DNA from: JBHIYN01 sp041984235 | Lineage (GTDB): Bacteria; Pseudomonadota; Gammaproteobacteria; Ga0077536 | Direction of reading: 5' to 3' | DNA: 64,000 nucleotides | NCBI GenBank assembly: GCA_041984235.1 | Contig: JBHIYN010000002.1 | Span: 1 to 64,000 of the forward strand | In this document: one piece after another, positions 44,362-54,997 of the stretch | How positions within the stretch are numbered: the stretch's first letter is position 1 | Layout: every line of letters begins with the position of its first letter | Notes under the pieces: generated by a model | Told to the model about the DNA's origin: nothing | The model's input: only the letters and a program-made list of their open reading frames with translations | Databases searched by the model: none | Translations under genes and position numbers: made by a program

Positions 44362-45138
44362 TCAGCCCGCCAGCAGCACCCAGCCGCCCCAGGCGAGCAT
44401 CGCCAGCCCCGGCAGCTTCGACACCCACGGCCCCGGCGGCAGCAGCCGCTCGGCGAGGATGAACACGCTGAGCGCGGCCATGGTCAGCACGCTCATCGCG
44501 CCGCCGACAAACATCAGCAGCATCAGCGCCCAGCAGCAGCCGATGCAGTACAGGCCGTGGTCCAGCCCCATGCGGAAAGCGCCCAGCCGGCCCGCGCGCC
44601 AGTTGGCGAGGAAGAAGCTCATCGGCCCGCGGCAGCGCGCCAGGCAGGCGTCCTTCAGCGGGGTTAGCTGGTACAGACCCGCCGTTAGCAGGATCGCCGC
44701 GGCGAGCTGCGGCCCGCTCTTCAGCAGCATGCCGTGCAGCAGGTCACGCTCGTGCAGCCACCACTGCAGACCGGCGGCGAGCAGCGCGAAGCCCGACCAC
44801 GCGGCGAGGTAGCCGCAGGCGAAGACCAGCGTATCGAGATCGGCGTTGTTGCCGCGATCCATGCGCCGGTACATCGCCGCCATCGGCAGCACCGCCGGCA
44901 CCATCATCGCGATCATCATGACCACCCACATCAGCGCCGAGGCAAGCAGGTAGGGCGCGACCGAGGACGGCCGCATCATGCGCCACATGAGATCCATGAT
45001 CGGTCCGTCGCCGGACATGGACACCATCGCCGCCTCGCCGGCGGCCAGGAACCACCAGCCGAGCACCGCGATAAGAACGAGCGCGGCGTAACCGGTGAGG
45101 AGGGGGACCGAACGCAGGCCGCGGCCTGCCGCCGTCAC
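44362..45138 (-). CDS. DUF2182 integral membrane protein
   Basis: 258-residue protein with seven or so hydrophobic helices. It has two cysteine-rich motifs, DACLARCRGP and YCIGCCWALMLLMFVGGAM, and Met-rich stretches (MWRMMRPSS; MWVVMMIAMMVPAVLPMAAMYRRM) typical of DUF2182, which is suspected to handle metal. GTG at 45138 overlaps the DUF1326 stop. Paired with DUF1326, a common neighbour. Role unproven. Confidence 0.85.
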   Translation of the reverse strand: MTAAGRGLRSVPLLTGYAALVLIAVLGWWFLAAGEAAMVSMSGDGPIMDLMWRMMRPSSVAPYLLASALMWVVMMIAMMVPAVLPMAAMYRRMDRGNNADLDTLVFACGYLAAWSGFALLAAGLQWWLHERDLLHGMLLKSGPQLAAAILLTAGLYQLTPLKDACLARCRGPMSFFLANWRAGRLGAFRMGLDHGLYCIGCCWALMLLMFVGGAMSVLTMAALSVFILAERLLPPGPWVSKLPGLAMLAWGGWVLLAG

Positions 45139-45755
45139 GCAGCCTCGCCCTGCCAGTCGAAGGGCGCGAAGTGGCCGTTGGTCTCGGCCTGGTCCCAGGA
45201 AATGCCGAAGGCGTTGATCACGTTGCGCGCCGCGGTGGCGAGATTGAGGCGCTTGTTGACCGGGTGGGCCGTGTTGTCGATGGCGATGCACTCACCGGAA
45301 GCGGACATGCTCTCCACCCCGACCACCGCCTGGTCGAGCAGGCCGTCGATCTTGACGCTCACTTCCCGGCCCTTCTTCACGAACTCGATGGGATGTCGCT
45401 CGACCCCGCGGAAGTCCGAGATCAGGGGCGAGAACATCGCCAGCGGCCCGTGCCCGGCCTCGGTCGCGATGGCGCCGACCGCCGCGACCTGCTCGTCGCT
45501 GGCGGCGGAATCGATGACCAGCCCGCCAATCCAGTTGCCGGTGCCCATGACCGCCTCGGACTGCGCGAACATCGCGAAGCGCACCCCGGCCATCGCCACG
45601 CTGCCGAAGGAGCCGGAGGTGATGTCGAAGGCCAGCGCGACCTTGCAGAAATCATAGGTCGCCGCCGTCGTCATGTTCTTCGGAATGCACGGGCACAGGA
45701 AGTCGCAGCTGCACGCTTCCATGTACTCGCCTTTGACCGACCACTTCGTTCCCAT
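45135..45755 (-). CDS. DUF1326 protein (possible metal binding)
   Basis: 206-residue DUF1326 protein. The N-terminal motif CSCDFLCPCIP (Cys pairs at about 15-23) is the family hallmark and probably binds copper or another metal. The rest is beta-rich with no enzyme motif. It is in an operon with the membrane protein DUF2182, and together they may form a metal-handling or sensing pair. It lies 5' of the pair and starts MGTKWSVKGEYMEACSC. Confidence 0.85.
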   Translation of the reverse strand: MGTKWSVKGEYMEACSCDFLCPCIPKNMTTAATYDFCKVALAFDITSGSFGSVAMAGVRFAMFAQSEAVMGTGNWIGGLVIDSAASDEQVAAVGAIATEAGHGPLAMFSPLISDFRGVERHPIEFVKKGREVSVKIDGLLDQAVVGVESMSASGECIAIDNTAHPVNKRLNLATAARNVINAFGISWDQAETNGHFAPFDWQGEAA

Positions 45756-45846
45756 GACGATGCCCCCCGAATGCCTGTGGATAAGGACGAACGGCTATCT
45801 TTGACCCTGCCCCGGCAAAGATCAAGGCAGCCCGCCCGCGCCCGGG

Positions 45847-45875
45847 TTGACTCCCCCGCCCCGTATGGCTGTAAT
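45847..45875 (+). promoter_or_regulatory. Sigma-70 promoter for tRNA-Phe
   Basis: TTGACT, 17-base spacer, TGTAAT (five of six with TATAAT), followed by a GC-rich discriminator as expected for a stable-RNA promoter under stringent control. The predicted start is near 45882, about 57 bases before the mature tRNA. Confidence 0.75.
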
Positions 45876-45938
45876 ACCCGCGCCCGCGCCGCCGCGGGCC
45901 CCGCGACGCGCCCGTTCCGGGCCGCCAAAGACCCCAAT

Positions 45939-46014
45939 GGCCAGGTAGCTCAGTTGGTAGAGCAGGGGACTGAAAATCCCTGTGTCGGCAGTTCGATTCT
46001 GTCCCTGGCCACCA
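45939..46014 (+). tRNA. tRNA-Phe (anticodon GAA)
   Basis: 76-base cloverleaf including an encoded CCA end. Acceptor GGCCAGG pairs with CCTGGCC, followed by A-CCA. D-loop AGCTCAGTTGGTAGAGC. The anticodon arm GGGGA-CTGAAAA-TCCCT has GAA at 45972-45974. T-loop TTCGATT. Overall sequence is close to bacterial tRNA-Phe. A defence gene block begins about 380 bp downstream, so this tRNA could be an integration site. Confidence 0.97.
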
Positions 46015-46395
46015 CATTACTTCCCGACTGCTTCGTGATTTTCCGGAGCACCCCTCGCACACCCCTGCTATGAGGCACTGTCTTCGGCGGGGCGTATCTC
46101 GAGATATATTGCCCCAAGTGACCAACCCGGCCCCGGCTACCTGGCGCAAACAGGCTGCCGAAATGTCTCAGCGGTCGGGATCGAGAGTCGTGCGGGCACG
46201 GCGTCGCGGCAAGGTCACAGGAAGGTGACGGCAACCGAGACGTGTAAAGCAAACCCGGCTTTCTATACATGACCCGCGCGACCTGCAAAGCCGGTTCGCG
46301 TTTCCTTTGCGGCCCGGCCATCTGGGTCCGGGGCACTATTCGACCGTTCGGAGCCTGGAGTAGCGCGCAGATTCCCCGATCTCCTTCGTGGAACG
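46015..46395. other. Gene-free stretch downstream of tRNA-Phe
   Basis: 381 bp between tRNA-Phe and the HNH gene. No clear gene, terminator with poly-T, or copy of the tRNA 3' end was seen. It is the expected place for an attachment-site scar if the defence block is an island. Confidence 0.4.
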
Positions 46396-47373
46396 CTACT
46401 GACGCCCCTTATGTGCCTCCAGGAATATTGATTCCCGATGGAATTCCAGGTGCCGGCGCTGACCTTCCGAGAAGGTTCCCACCTTGAGCACCCGATCGGT
46501 AGGGATCCCCATTTTCTCGATGGACGGCCGATGCGCTGCCGGCGAAATGAGCAAGCGTCCGTCGTCCTCGAACGTGATGAAACCCCGGTCGAAAAGATGA
46601 TCGATCGTGGGCGTCAGTAGCAGGCCATTCTCGCCATCCAGCCGTTGCTCGTTGTCGCTGTTCCGCCAGGGACGAATATGGCTGGCTCTGAGGTGTTCCA
46701 GCCGGGTCACCCGTGTCACGCGACAAAGCGACTCGACGCGCCGCACGTTCTCCTTGAACAATCCCTGGCCGCGCCGCGCCGTGATGATCTGCTCTCGCTC
46801 GGTGTCCGCCAGCGCGGCGTTCGCCGCAATTTCCGACTCCAGGTGCCTCTCCCATTCCAACAGTCCGGCCCCTGTTTCACCGAACGGTTCGGCCGTCATC
46901 GACAGACTCATCAGGTCGCGCAGCCGTGCTCCGATGAGGCCTGCCAGCGCTTCCATCAAGGGCTCGGGCACCGCGGTGAGATAGACGCTCTGCAGACCGC
47001 GGCCATCCGGCAGCAGCGGTGAATACTTCGCGGGCAGGTGGGGTGCCAGAACGTCCATGTGATCCGCCGGCCGCACCTCCGCGATGGGGTCGACGTAGTG
47101 GACCTCGACCTTCCAGCCGATCAGATCCCAGTTTGGCCCGGCGGCGCCGAACTCGGCCGGCTTCGGGCATTCGTAGCAATATGATCGTGCGATGCCGATG
47201 CGCCGGATATAGGTGCCCTGGAAAGAGAGGATCAGGTCACCCGGCGCGACCTCTCGCATGAACTCGTAGAACGGATTGCGCGCGCCGTTGGCATTGCGCT
47301 TGGGCGACCACAGGTAGCCGCCCGCCACCTCCTGGTGGTAGGTCTGGTTCTGATTCACCCACCAGTAACGCAT
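46396..47373 (-). CDS. EVE-like domain plus HNH endonuclease (modification-dependent restriction candidate)
   Basis: 325-residue protein. The N-terminus (1-140; MRYWWVNQNQTYHQEV...; GDLILSFQGTYIRRIGIARS) has the look of the EVE/PUA fold, which reads modified bases. The C-terminus holds an HNH_2 motif: SHIRPWRNSD (H232), LDGENGLLLTPTIDHLFDRGF (N249, H259). This architecture is known for EVE-HNH enzymes such as VcaM4I that cut modified phage DNA. It is the last gene of the leftward RM block, 38 bp after the hsdR stop, supporting a defence role. Confidence 0.78.
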   Translation of the reverse strand: MRYWWVNQNQTYHQEVAGGYLWSPKRNANGARNPFYEFMREVAPGDLILSFQGTYIRRIGIARSYCYECPKPAEFGAAGPNWDLIGWKVEVHYVDPIAEVRPADHMDVLAPHLPAKYSPLLPDGRGLQSVYLTAVPEPLMEALAGLIGARLRDLMSLSMTAEPFGETGAGLLEWERHLESEIAANAALADTEREQIITARRGQGLFKENVRRVESLCRVTRVTRLEHLRASHIRPWRNSDNEQRLDGENGLLLTPTIDHLFDRGFITFEDDGRLLISPAAHRPSIEKMGIPTDRVLKVGTFSEGQRRHLEFHRESIFLEAHKGRQ

Positions 47374-47411
47374 GCCGATTTCAACTGCGATTCAGGTGCA
47401 CACGCCGGTTC

Positions 47412-50400
47412 TCAGGCGCCAGCCTGATAGTACGGCGACGGCACCGTCGGATACGCCCGGTAGACATGCCGGAACACCTCCTCGGCCTTCTCGGTGACGT
47501 CCTCCTCGGAATAGCTGTCCACCGGCAGGCCGGTCTCGTCGCCCCACAGGAAATCGAGGATCGCCTGCCGTACCGCATCGCGGGTGGCCGCCTTCTCGCG
47601 CCACTGGTCGACCCTGAGCTTCTCGCGCTTGAGCACGGCCAGGAGATCCTTCGCGATGGCCTTGATGCGGTTCACCTCGGCGGCTTCGAGCGCGTTCTTC
47701 TTCAGCAGGTCGAACACCGCCTGGGTCTCTTCGTCCAGGCCCTCGCGGACCGCGCGCTCGGCTTCCTCGTCGAGCTCCTGCACGAAGCGCAACAGCGCCT
47801 CGAAGGTGCGTTCGATGGTCGCGCGGTCCTTCTCGCGATTGTAGTCGGTGACGATCTGCTCGTAGTGCGCCTGGAAATCGGTGCGCAGGGGGTTCTGCGC
47901 GAGCATGCGCCGCAGGCGCTGCTCGACCGCTTGGCGCAGGTTCTGTACGGTGGTGTTGCGGGCCGGGCTGCGCACGAACTCGCGCCGCAAGCGCTCGAAA
48001 TCGATGCGGCTGATGTCGTAGGTGCCGTAATCCTCGTCGGTCGGGCCGGCGGTGGTCTCGATGGCACCGTCGACCACCTCGTGCAGCTCGCGCATGATGT
48101 CGGAGATGTCGGCACGCTCGCGATCGCGCTCCAGGCTCTTGTAGATGACGTCGATGGCGTCGCGCTCGGCGCGCCGCGCGTTGATCCCCTGCACGTTGAT
48201 GCAGGCCTTGAACTTCTTGAAGACCTCGCGGCACAGCAACTCGAAACGCTTGCGCGATTCGTCGTTCTCGTTGGCCGCTTCCTTGCAGCGCACGATGGCC
48301 GCGTTGCGCGCGAAGCCGGTGGCTCCGATGACCTCGTCGAGCGCGGCCGAGCGCTCGTCGAGGAAGGCGCGCACCAGCGCGATGGCCTCGGCCAGGTCCG
48401 CCAGCAGCTCCTCGTCCGGCCGCGCCGGGTCGACTTCCTCGCCCTCGCCCGCCGCACCGGTACCGGCAAACGTGGCCAGCGCCTTGCGCAGGTGCTTGAG
48501 AATGCCGCAGTAGTCGACGATGAGACCGTTGTTCTTGCCTTCGTTGACGCGGTTGGCGCGGGCGATGGCCTGCATCAGGGTGTGCGCCTTGAGCGGCTTG
48601 TCGAGGTAGAGGGTCGACAGGCACGGCACGTCGAAGCCGGTCAGCCACATGGCGCAGACGATGGCGATGCGGAACGGGTGCGCCGGTTCCTTGAAGGCGT
48701 CGTCCAGCGCCAGCACCTGCACGTTGCGGAACTCCGGGCGCTGGCGCAGGGTCTCGGGCAGGCCGATGCCTTCCTTGATCAGGCGGCGGTGCGGCCTGAT
48801 GTCGAGCCCCCAGCGGCGGAACCGGTCGACCTCGCCCTGCTCCTCGCTGACCACCACCAGCGCACGGGTCTCGCGCATCCACTCGACCTGGCGGCGCTGG
48901 AAGACCTGGGCCTGCTCGTCGGGCGCCTGCGGCAAGGCCGCCTCGAGCGCGGCCAGGTGCTCGGCCCAATAGCGCTCGATAAGCGCGTGCATGCGCACGC
49001 AGGTCAGCTTGTCGATGCAGACCAGCATCGCCTTGCCGGTCTCCCAGGCGTTGGCATAGTGGGCGACGAAGTCGCGCGCGACCTGGTCTAGCCGCTTCTC
49101 CGCCGTGATCACGTGGTAGTCGCGCTTGAGCTCGCGCTCGAGCCGCGCGGTGACGTCGATGTCGTAGAATTCCAGCTCCTCGAGCTTTTCCGCGATGCGC
49201 GCGTTGAGATCGCCGACCGCGAGACCGAGGCGCTCGCCGCGGGCGTCGTAGTAGAGCGGCACGGTGGCCTCGTCCTCGACCGCGCGCTGGAAGTCGTAGG
49301 TCGAGACGTATTCGCCGAACACACGGCGCGTGATCTCGTCGTCCTTGAACAGCGGCGTGCCGGTGAAGCCGATGTAGCTCGCCTGCGGCAGGGCGTTACG
49401 CAGGTTGAGCGCGAGGGTGCCGTACTGGGTGCGGTGGGCCTCGTCGGTGATGACCACGATGTCGTCGCGCCGGCTGTAGGGGTCGTCGGCCGCGACGTTG
49501 CGGTTGAACTTCTGGATCAGCGAGAAGACGTGCGTCTTGTGCTGGCCGAGCAGCTCGGCCAGGTGCTCGCCACTGCCGGCGCGACACGGATCGCGGTCGT
49601 GGTCGACCACCCCGCAGCTCGCGAAGGTCTTGTAGATCTGGCCATCGAGGTCGTCGCGATCGGTCAGCACCAGGAAGGTGAAGTTGCCGCCCAGCTTGCG
49701 GTGCACCTTGCGCGTGAACATGACCATCGAGTAACTCTTGCCCGAGCCCTGGGTGTGCCAGAAGACGCCCAGCCGGCCGCCCAGCGACTCGCGCTCGCGC
49801 ACCGCCTGCACGGCGCGGTTGACGCCCAGGAACTGGTGGTTGCGGGCGAGGATCTTGTGCACCTCGCCGGCGGAGTCGTCGAACAGGATGAAGTTCTCGA
49901 CCAGGTCGAGGAAGTTGCCGCGCGCACACACGCCCTTGAGCAGGGTTTCCATGTCGACCACCCCGGGCTCCTCCTCGGCGAGGCGCTTCCAGGCGTGGAA
50001 ATGCCCCCACTGGCTCGTGATCGAGCCGATGCGCGCCTCGTCACCGTTGCCGAACATGACCAGCGCGTTGTGGTGGAAGAGGTGCGGCACGGTATCGAGG
50101 TAGTCGGAGAAGTTCTCCTCGAAGGCCGCCTTCAGGTTGCGGTGAATGTTTTTGCACTCGACGAACAGCAGCGGCAGGCCGTTGACGAAGCCGACCAGGT
50201 CGGCGCGCCGCCGGTAGAGATCCCCGCGCACCCACAGCTCGCGCACGCACAGGAACTCGTTCGCCTGGAGATCCTCGAAATCGATCACGCGCAGGCGATC
50301 GCGCACGCGCTTGCCGGCATCGTCGCGGAAGGTGACCGGCACGCCGTCGCGCAGCAGCGCGTACTGCGCGCGGTTGGCCGCAACCAGGGTCTGCGCGGCC

Positions 50401-50651
50401 GATACCTCCGTGAGCTGGCGCACGGCGTCGTCGTAGGCCGCCTGCGGCAGCCCGGGATTGAGCTCGGCGAGCTTGCGCCGCAGGCTGCGCTTGAGCACCA
50501 CCTCGCGGTCCGAGCCGCGGCCGAGCAGGCTGTCCGGGCCGAAATCCTCGTCGTTGTAGGCGTAGACCGAGGTCCAGCCGAGCGCCTCGGCGAGGTAGTC
50601 CGCGGTGGTCTGCTGGACCAGGGTGTCTTCGCTGTAGACACCCGGCGCCAT
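47412..50651 (-). CDS. hsdR: Type I restriction enzyme R subunit (HsdR)
   Basis: 1079-residue motor and nuclease. PD-(D/E)xK nuclease: D151, E165 and K167 (DLVGFVNGLPLLFVECKN). Helicase: Walker A TQGSGKS at 300-306, VITDEAHRTQYG and IGFTGTPL in the first RecA fold, and GFDVPCLSTLYLDKPLKAHTLMQAIARANR in the second. Cuts unmethylated foreign DNA with HsdM and HsdS. ATG at 50651 overlaps the vapC stop by one base; a GTG one codon earlier is possible. It is split from hsdMS by the vapBC genes. Confidence 0.95.
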   Translation of the reverse strand: MAPGVYSEDTLVQQTTADYLAEALGWTSVYAYNDEDFGPDSLLGRGSDREVVLKRSLRRKLAELNPGLPQAAYDDAVRQLTEVSAAQTLVAANRAQYALLRDGVPVTFRDDAGKRVRDRLRVIDFEDLQANEFLCVRELWVRGDLYRRRADLVGFVNGLPLLFVECKNIHRNLKAAFEENFSDYLDTVPHLFHHNALVMFGNGDEARIGSITSQWGHFHAWKRLAEEEPGVVDMETLLKGVCARGNFLDLVENFILFDDSAGEVHKILARNHQFLGVNRAVQAVRERESLGGRLGVFWHTQGSGKSYSMVMFTRKVHRKLGGNFTFLVLTDRDDLDGQIYKTFASCGVVDHDRDPCRAGSGEHLAELLGQHKTHVFSLIQKFNRNVAADDPYSRRDDIVVITDEAHRTQYGTLALNLRNALPQASYIGFTGTPLFKDDEITRRVFGEYVSTYDFQRAVEDEATVPLYYDARGERLGLAVGDLNARIAEKLEELEFYDIDVTARLERELKRDYHVITAEKRLDQVARDFVAHYANAWETGKAMLVCIDKLTCVRMHALIERYWAEHLAALEAALPQAPDEQAQVFQRRQVEWMRETRALVVVSEEQGEVDRFRRWGLDIRPHRRLIKEGIGLPETLRQRPEFRNVQVLALDDAFKEPAHPFRIAIVCAMWLTGFDVPCLSTLYLDKPLKAHTLMQAIARANRVNEGKNNGLIVDYCGILKHLRKALATFAGTGAAGEGEEVDPARPDEELLADLAEAIALVRAFLDERSAALDEVIGATGFARNAAIVRCKEAANENDESRKRFELLCREVFKKFKACINVQGINARRAERDAIDVIYKSLERDRERADISDIMRELHEVVDGAIETTAGPTDEDYGTYDISRIDFERLRREFVRSPARNTTVQNLRQAVEQRLRRMLAQNPLRTDFQAHYEQIVTDYNREKDRATIERTFEALLRFVQELDEEAERAVREGLDEETQAVFDLLKKNALEAAEVNRIKAIAKDLLAVLKREKLRVDQWREKAATRDAVRQAILDFLWGDETGLPVDSYSEEDVTEKAEEVFRHVYRAYPTVPSPYYQAGA

Positions 50652-51019
50652 CACGGCCGCCCGCTGTCGAGCCCGAGGTCCGCGCTCACGGCGCGCAGGC
50701 GCCGGTCACGCGTCCACAGGGCGGTGTCCGCGGTGAGCAACGCGGCCGCCAGCAGATGCGCATCGACGTAGCCGATGCCGCGCCCCATCAGCCGATGGCG
50801 CTCGATGGCGTGCAGCACCTCGGCGTCGCTGGCCGCAGCCGCGTGCGGCAGGTTGCCGAGCAGGCCGAGCACCGTGGCGCGGTCGCGCAGGTTGCCGCAG
50901 GCCAGCTCGCCGATGACGAAGGGGTGCACCAGCACCTCGCTCGTCTCGAGCAGCGCGGCCAGCCGCGGCTCCCCGGTGCGCAGGTGGTCAACCCACACCG
51001 AGGTGTCGACCAGGATCAC
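50651..51019 (-). CDS. vapC: PIN-domain toxin (VapC family)
   Basis: 122-residue PIN ribonuclease toxin. Acidic residues of the active site: D5 in ILVDTSVWVDHL, E in VIGELACGNL, D in IGYVDAHLLAAAL and D in WTRDRRL. Overlaps vapB by four bases upstream and hsdR by one base downstream. The pair lies inside the type I RM operon. It cleaves RNA when the antitoxin is lost and so would favour retention of the locus. Confidence 0.92.
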   Translation of the reverse strand: MILVDTSVWVDHLRTGEPRLAALLETSEVLVHPFVIGELACGNLRDRATVLGLLGNLPHAAAASDAEVLHAIERHRLMGRGIGYVDAHLLAAALLTADTALWTRDRRLRAVSADLGLDSGRP

Positions 51020-51213
51020 CCGCGCCCGGCCGGCCGGCGCGGTGCCTTCTCCAGTTGCGGCTCGCTGCCGCCCAGCCGCGCCAGGCGGTGCGCGCTCTCA
51101 CGCTCGATCAGCGCTTCCAGCGCGGCGCGGACCAGCGGCCCTTTCTCGTCGGTGCCGGTCAGCGCCTGTGCGCGGGCCAGCAACTCGTCGTCGATGGTCA
51201 GGGTGGTACGCAT
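51016..51213 (-). CDS. vapB: Ribbon-helix-helix antitoxin (VapB-like)
   Basis: 65-residue antitoxin. The first 20 residues (MRTTLTIDDELLARAQALTG) form a ribbon-helix-helix DNA-binding motif, followed by a tail (EALIERESAHRLARLGG) that binds the toxin. Overlaps vapC by ATGA. It probably represses its own promoter through the palindrome at 51249-51264. Confidence 0.88.
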   Translation of the reverse strand: MRTTLTIDDELLARAQALTGTDEKGPLVRAALEALIERESAHRLARLGGSEPQLEKAPRRPAGRG

Positions 51214-51248
51214 GACGGGATCCCTCCGTCTCAGGGTGCATCAATTAA

Positions 51249-51264
51249 AGCATCATTCGATGCT
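51249..51264. promoter_or_regulatory. Candidate VapB operator palindrome
   Basis: AGCATC-ATTC-GATGCT, perfect six-base arms with a four-base gap, A/T-rich flanks. It lies about 36-50 bp upstream of the vapB start. It fits autoregulation by an RHH antitoxin, which usually binds such short inverted repeats. Confidence 0.6.
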
Positions 51265-51352
51265 AAAAATCGAGATTGATATGGATAGAGCGATTCCGCA
51301 CCTCTGGTGGTCGAAGCGTGGGCTATACCGGCCCGCACTCGATCAGGCGGTT

Positions 51353-52587
51353 TCAGACCGTTAGTTCACCGCTCATCAGACGCGGAAGCAGAAGATCTCG
51401 TGCCTCTTCAAGCTTTCTAATAGAACGCTTCAATAAGCGCACCTGTTGCAGATTGGCCCCCGCCACATCTGAAAACTGCATTGCCAGCGATTCCGTGGGC
51501 AGGACGATATCCATCTGCCGGAATCGACCCTTGCTGATCTCAGGGTAGGTCGTACCTTTGGCGTTACTACGAATTTCTTCGACGCGACTCATGAGGTTGT
51601 GCAGCACGTACATCCGAAAGGATTCCGAATTAGGGATTACGTTGATGAAGCCTTGATTCGTGCATACGACTGAATCCATCACCGCGAAATATCCCACGGA
51701 CGCCCGACTCGTCATCAATATCGTTTCAGGCGGTACCAGCTTTGCGGACGACTCACGGAGCCCCTTCTCCGTTATCTTCCTTTCGGAATCCAGAAGGGCC
51801 AGGCAGTCGTTCCTTGTGATGTCGGACGGCACGACCCAGGTAATGTCCCCGTCCCAGTACTCCGGTTGTTTAGTGGACGGCGTTCCGCCACCTATCGTCT
51901 CGCAAGCATCCCCGATCGTAGTCCGCTCCCACCCTTCCGGCACCTCGTTGTTGATCGTGGCATGCTCGTGACCGGGAAAGCGGAGATGGACGAACCATTC
52001 CTTATAGAGCAGTCGCGCTGCCTGCTCCAGCAACTGGATGCGCCGGCGGTTGATTTCAATCAGGTCGTCGTAGGCCGATAGGATGAGAGCAATCTTCTTT
52101 TGGGTTGGAAGCGGTGGTACGGGTACGTCGAAGTTTCTGAATACCGTTAGGTTTATGTGCGGCACGCCTGACGAGGCCGCGAAATTCGTAATTCGCTCAA
52201 CAACTTCACGGCTCGAAAAATAGTAATAAAGAAATAAGGCGTCTATCTGTTCGTCATCCACCGTTAGCTTCATTTGACTTTGCGAGACGACATACCGCTC
52301 GGATATCCCTTCATTAGGGATGATAGCGACTTGGCCAAGCGTGCCACGTTGCGTGAACACTATGTCGCCCGGCTTAGCGAGATTTGACGTCAAATCTTTA
52401 TCTACTTTCCACGGAGAGACAAAGACGAAGTCATCCATTCTCAGGAATCGGCCATTGGTCAGGTTGGTACCTCGAATCACCGGGACGCCTTCGTCAACGT
52501 AATCGCGCGAAGTCAACTTCGAGCCGAATGGACCTCCCACGAACGCGTATGGTTCGTTAGCCGCAAGGGATTCGAGCTTCGCAGTCC

Positions 52588-52591
<4 letters not shown>
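51353..52591 (-). CDS. hsdS: Type I restriction specificity subunit (HsdS)
   Basis: 412-residue DNA-recognition subunit with two target-recognition domains (about 1-160 and 205-390). A central conserved helix follows SAYDDLIEINRRRIQLLEQAARLLYKEWF, and a similar C-terminal helix reads RSIRKLEEARDLLLPRLMSGEL. GTG start at 52591 overlaps the hsdM stop (GTGA). Codon use is clearly more A/T-rich than in hsdM and hsdR, as is usual for specificity genes that move by recombination. The recognised sequence is unknown. Confidence 0.93.
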
Positions 52592-54702
<2,111 letters not shown>

Positions 54703-54738
54703 GGCGGGGACTTGCTGACTCGGGTTCGGGAGGTTTGT

Positions 54739-54803
54739 GATGAAAGGGGATAGATCCAATTAGCGCCTACCGGGGAGTTCTTCGAGGTAGTTAGATCTGC
54801 CTC
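54739..54803. repeat. GATC-containing palindromic element, copy D
   Basis: Diverged copy of the element at 60833-60902, in reverse orientation: GAAAGGGG, AGATC, GCGCCTACCGGGGAGTTC and TTAGATCTG appear in order. It lies just upstream of hsdM and may hold part of its promoter. Confidence 0.75.
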
Positions 54804-54885
54804 CTATCGTCGGAGCAGGCAATTTGTAAGATTTTGTTACGCCTTCTGATGACACGCCGAAGAAAGGGACCCAACGGTATCCTGA

Positions 54886-54905
54886 GCGGGCGTTTAAACC
54901 CGCCC
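54886..54905. terminator. Small GC hairpin in the hsdM/PEP-CTERM divergent region
   Basis: GCGGG-N-TTTAAA-N-CCCGC gives a short stem with an A/T loop. No poly-T tract follows, so it may be a regulatory hairpin rather than a terminator. The rest of the divergent region (54703-54997) shows no gene. Confidence 0.3.
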
Positions 54906-54997
54906 CCGGGCTGAATGTTGCGACAGAGGACAGCGGATGGTGCTTGATCTTTGTCCCGCATCATATTTTAAATTCGGATAAAGGGAGGGAACCTGCC

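Noticed and set aside
46015..46395. Attachment site next to tRNA-Phe
   Set aside because: No second copy of the tRNA 3' end was found in the window, so integration stays only a suggestion and is not listed as a feature.
46438..47022. Small plus-strand frames opposite the HNH gene
   Set aside because: No ribosome site or recognisable motif; they lie over a well-supported gene.
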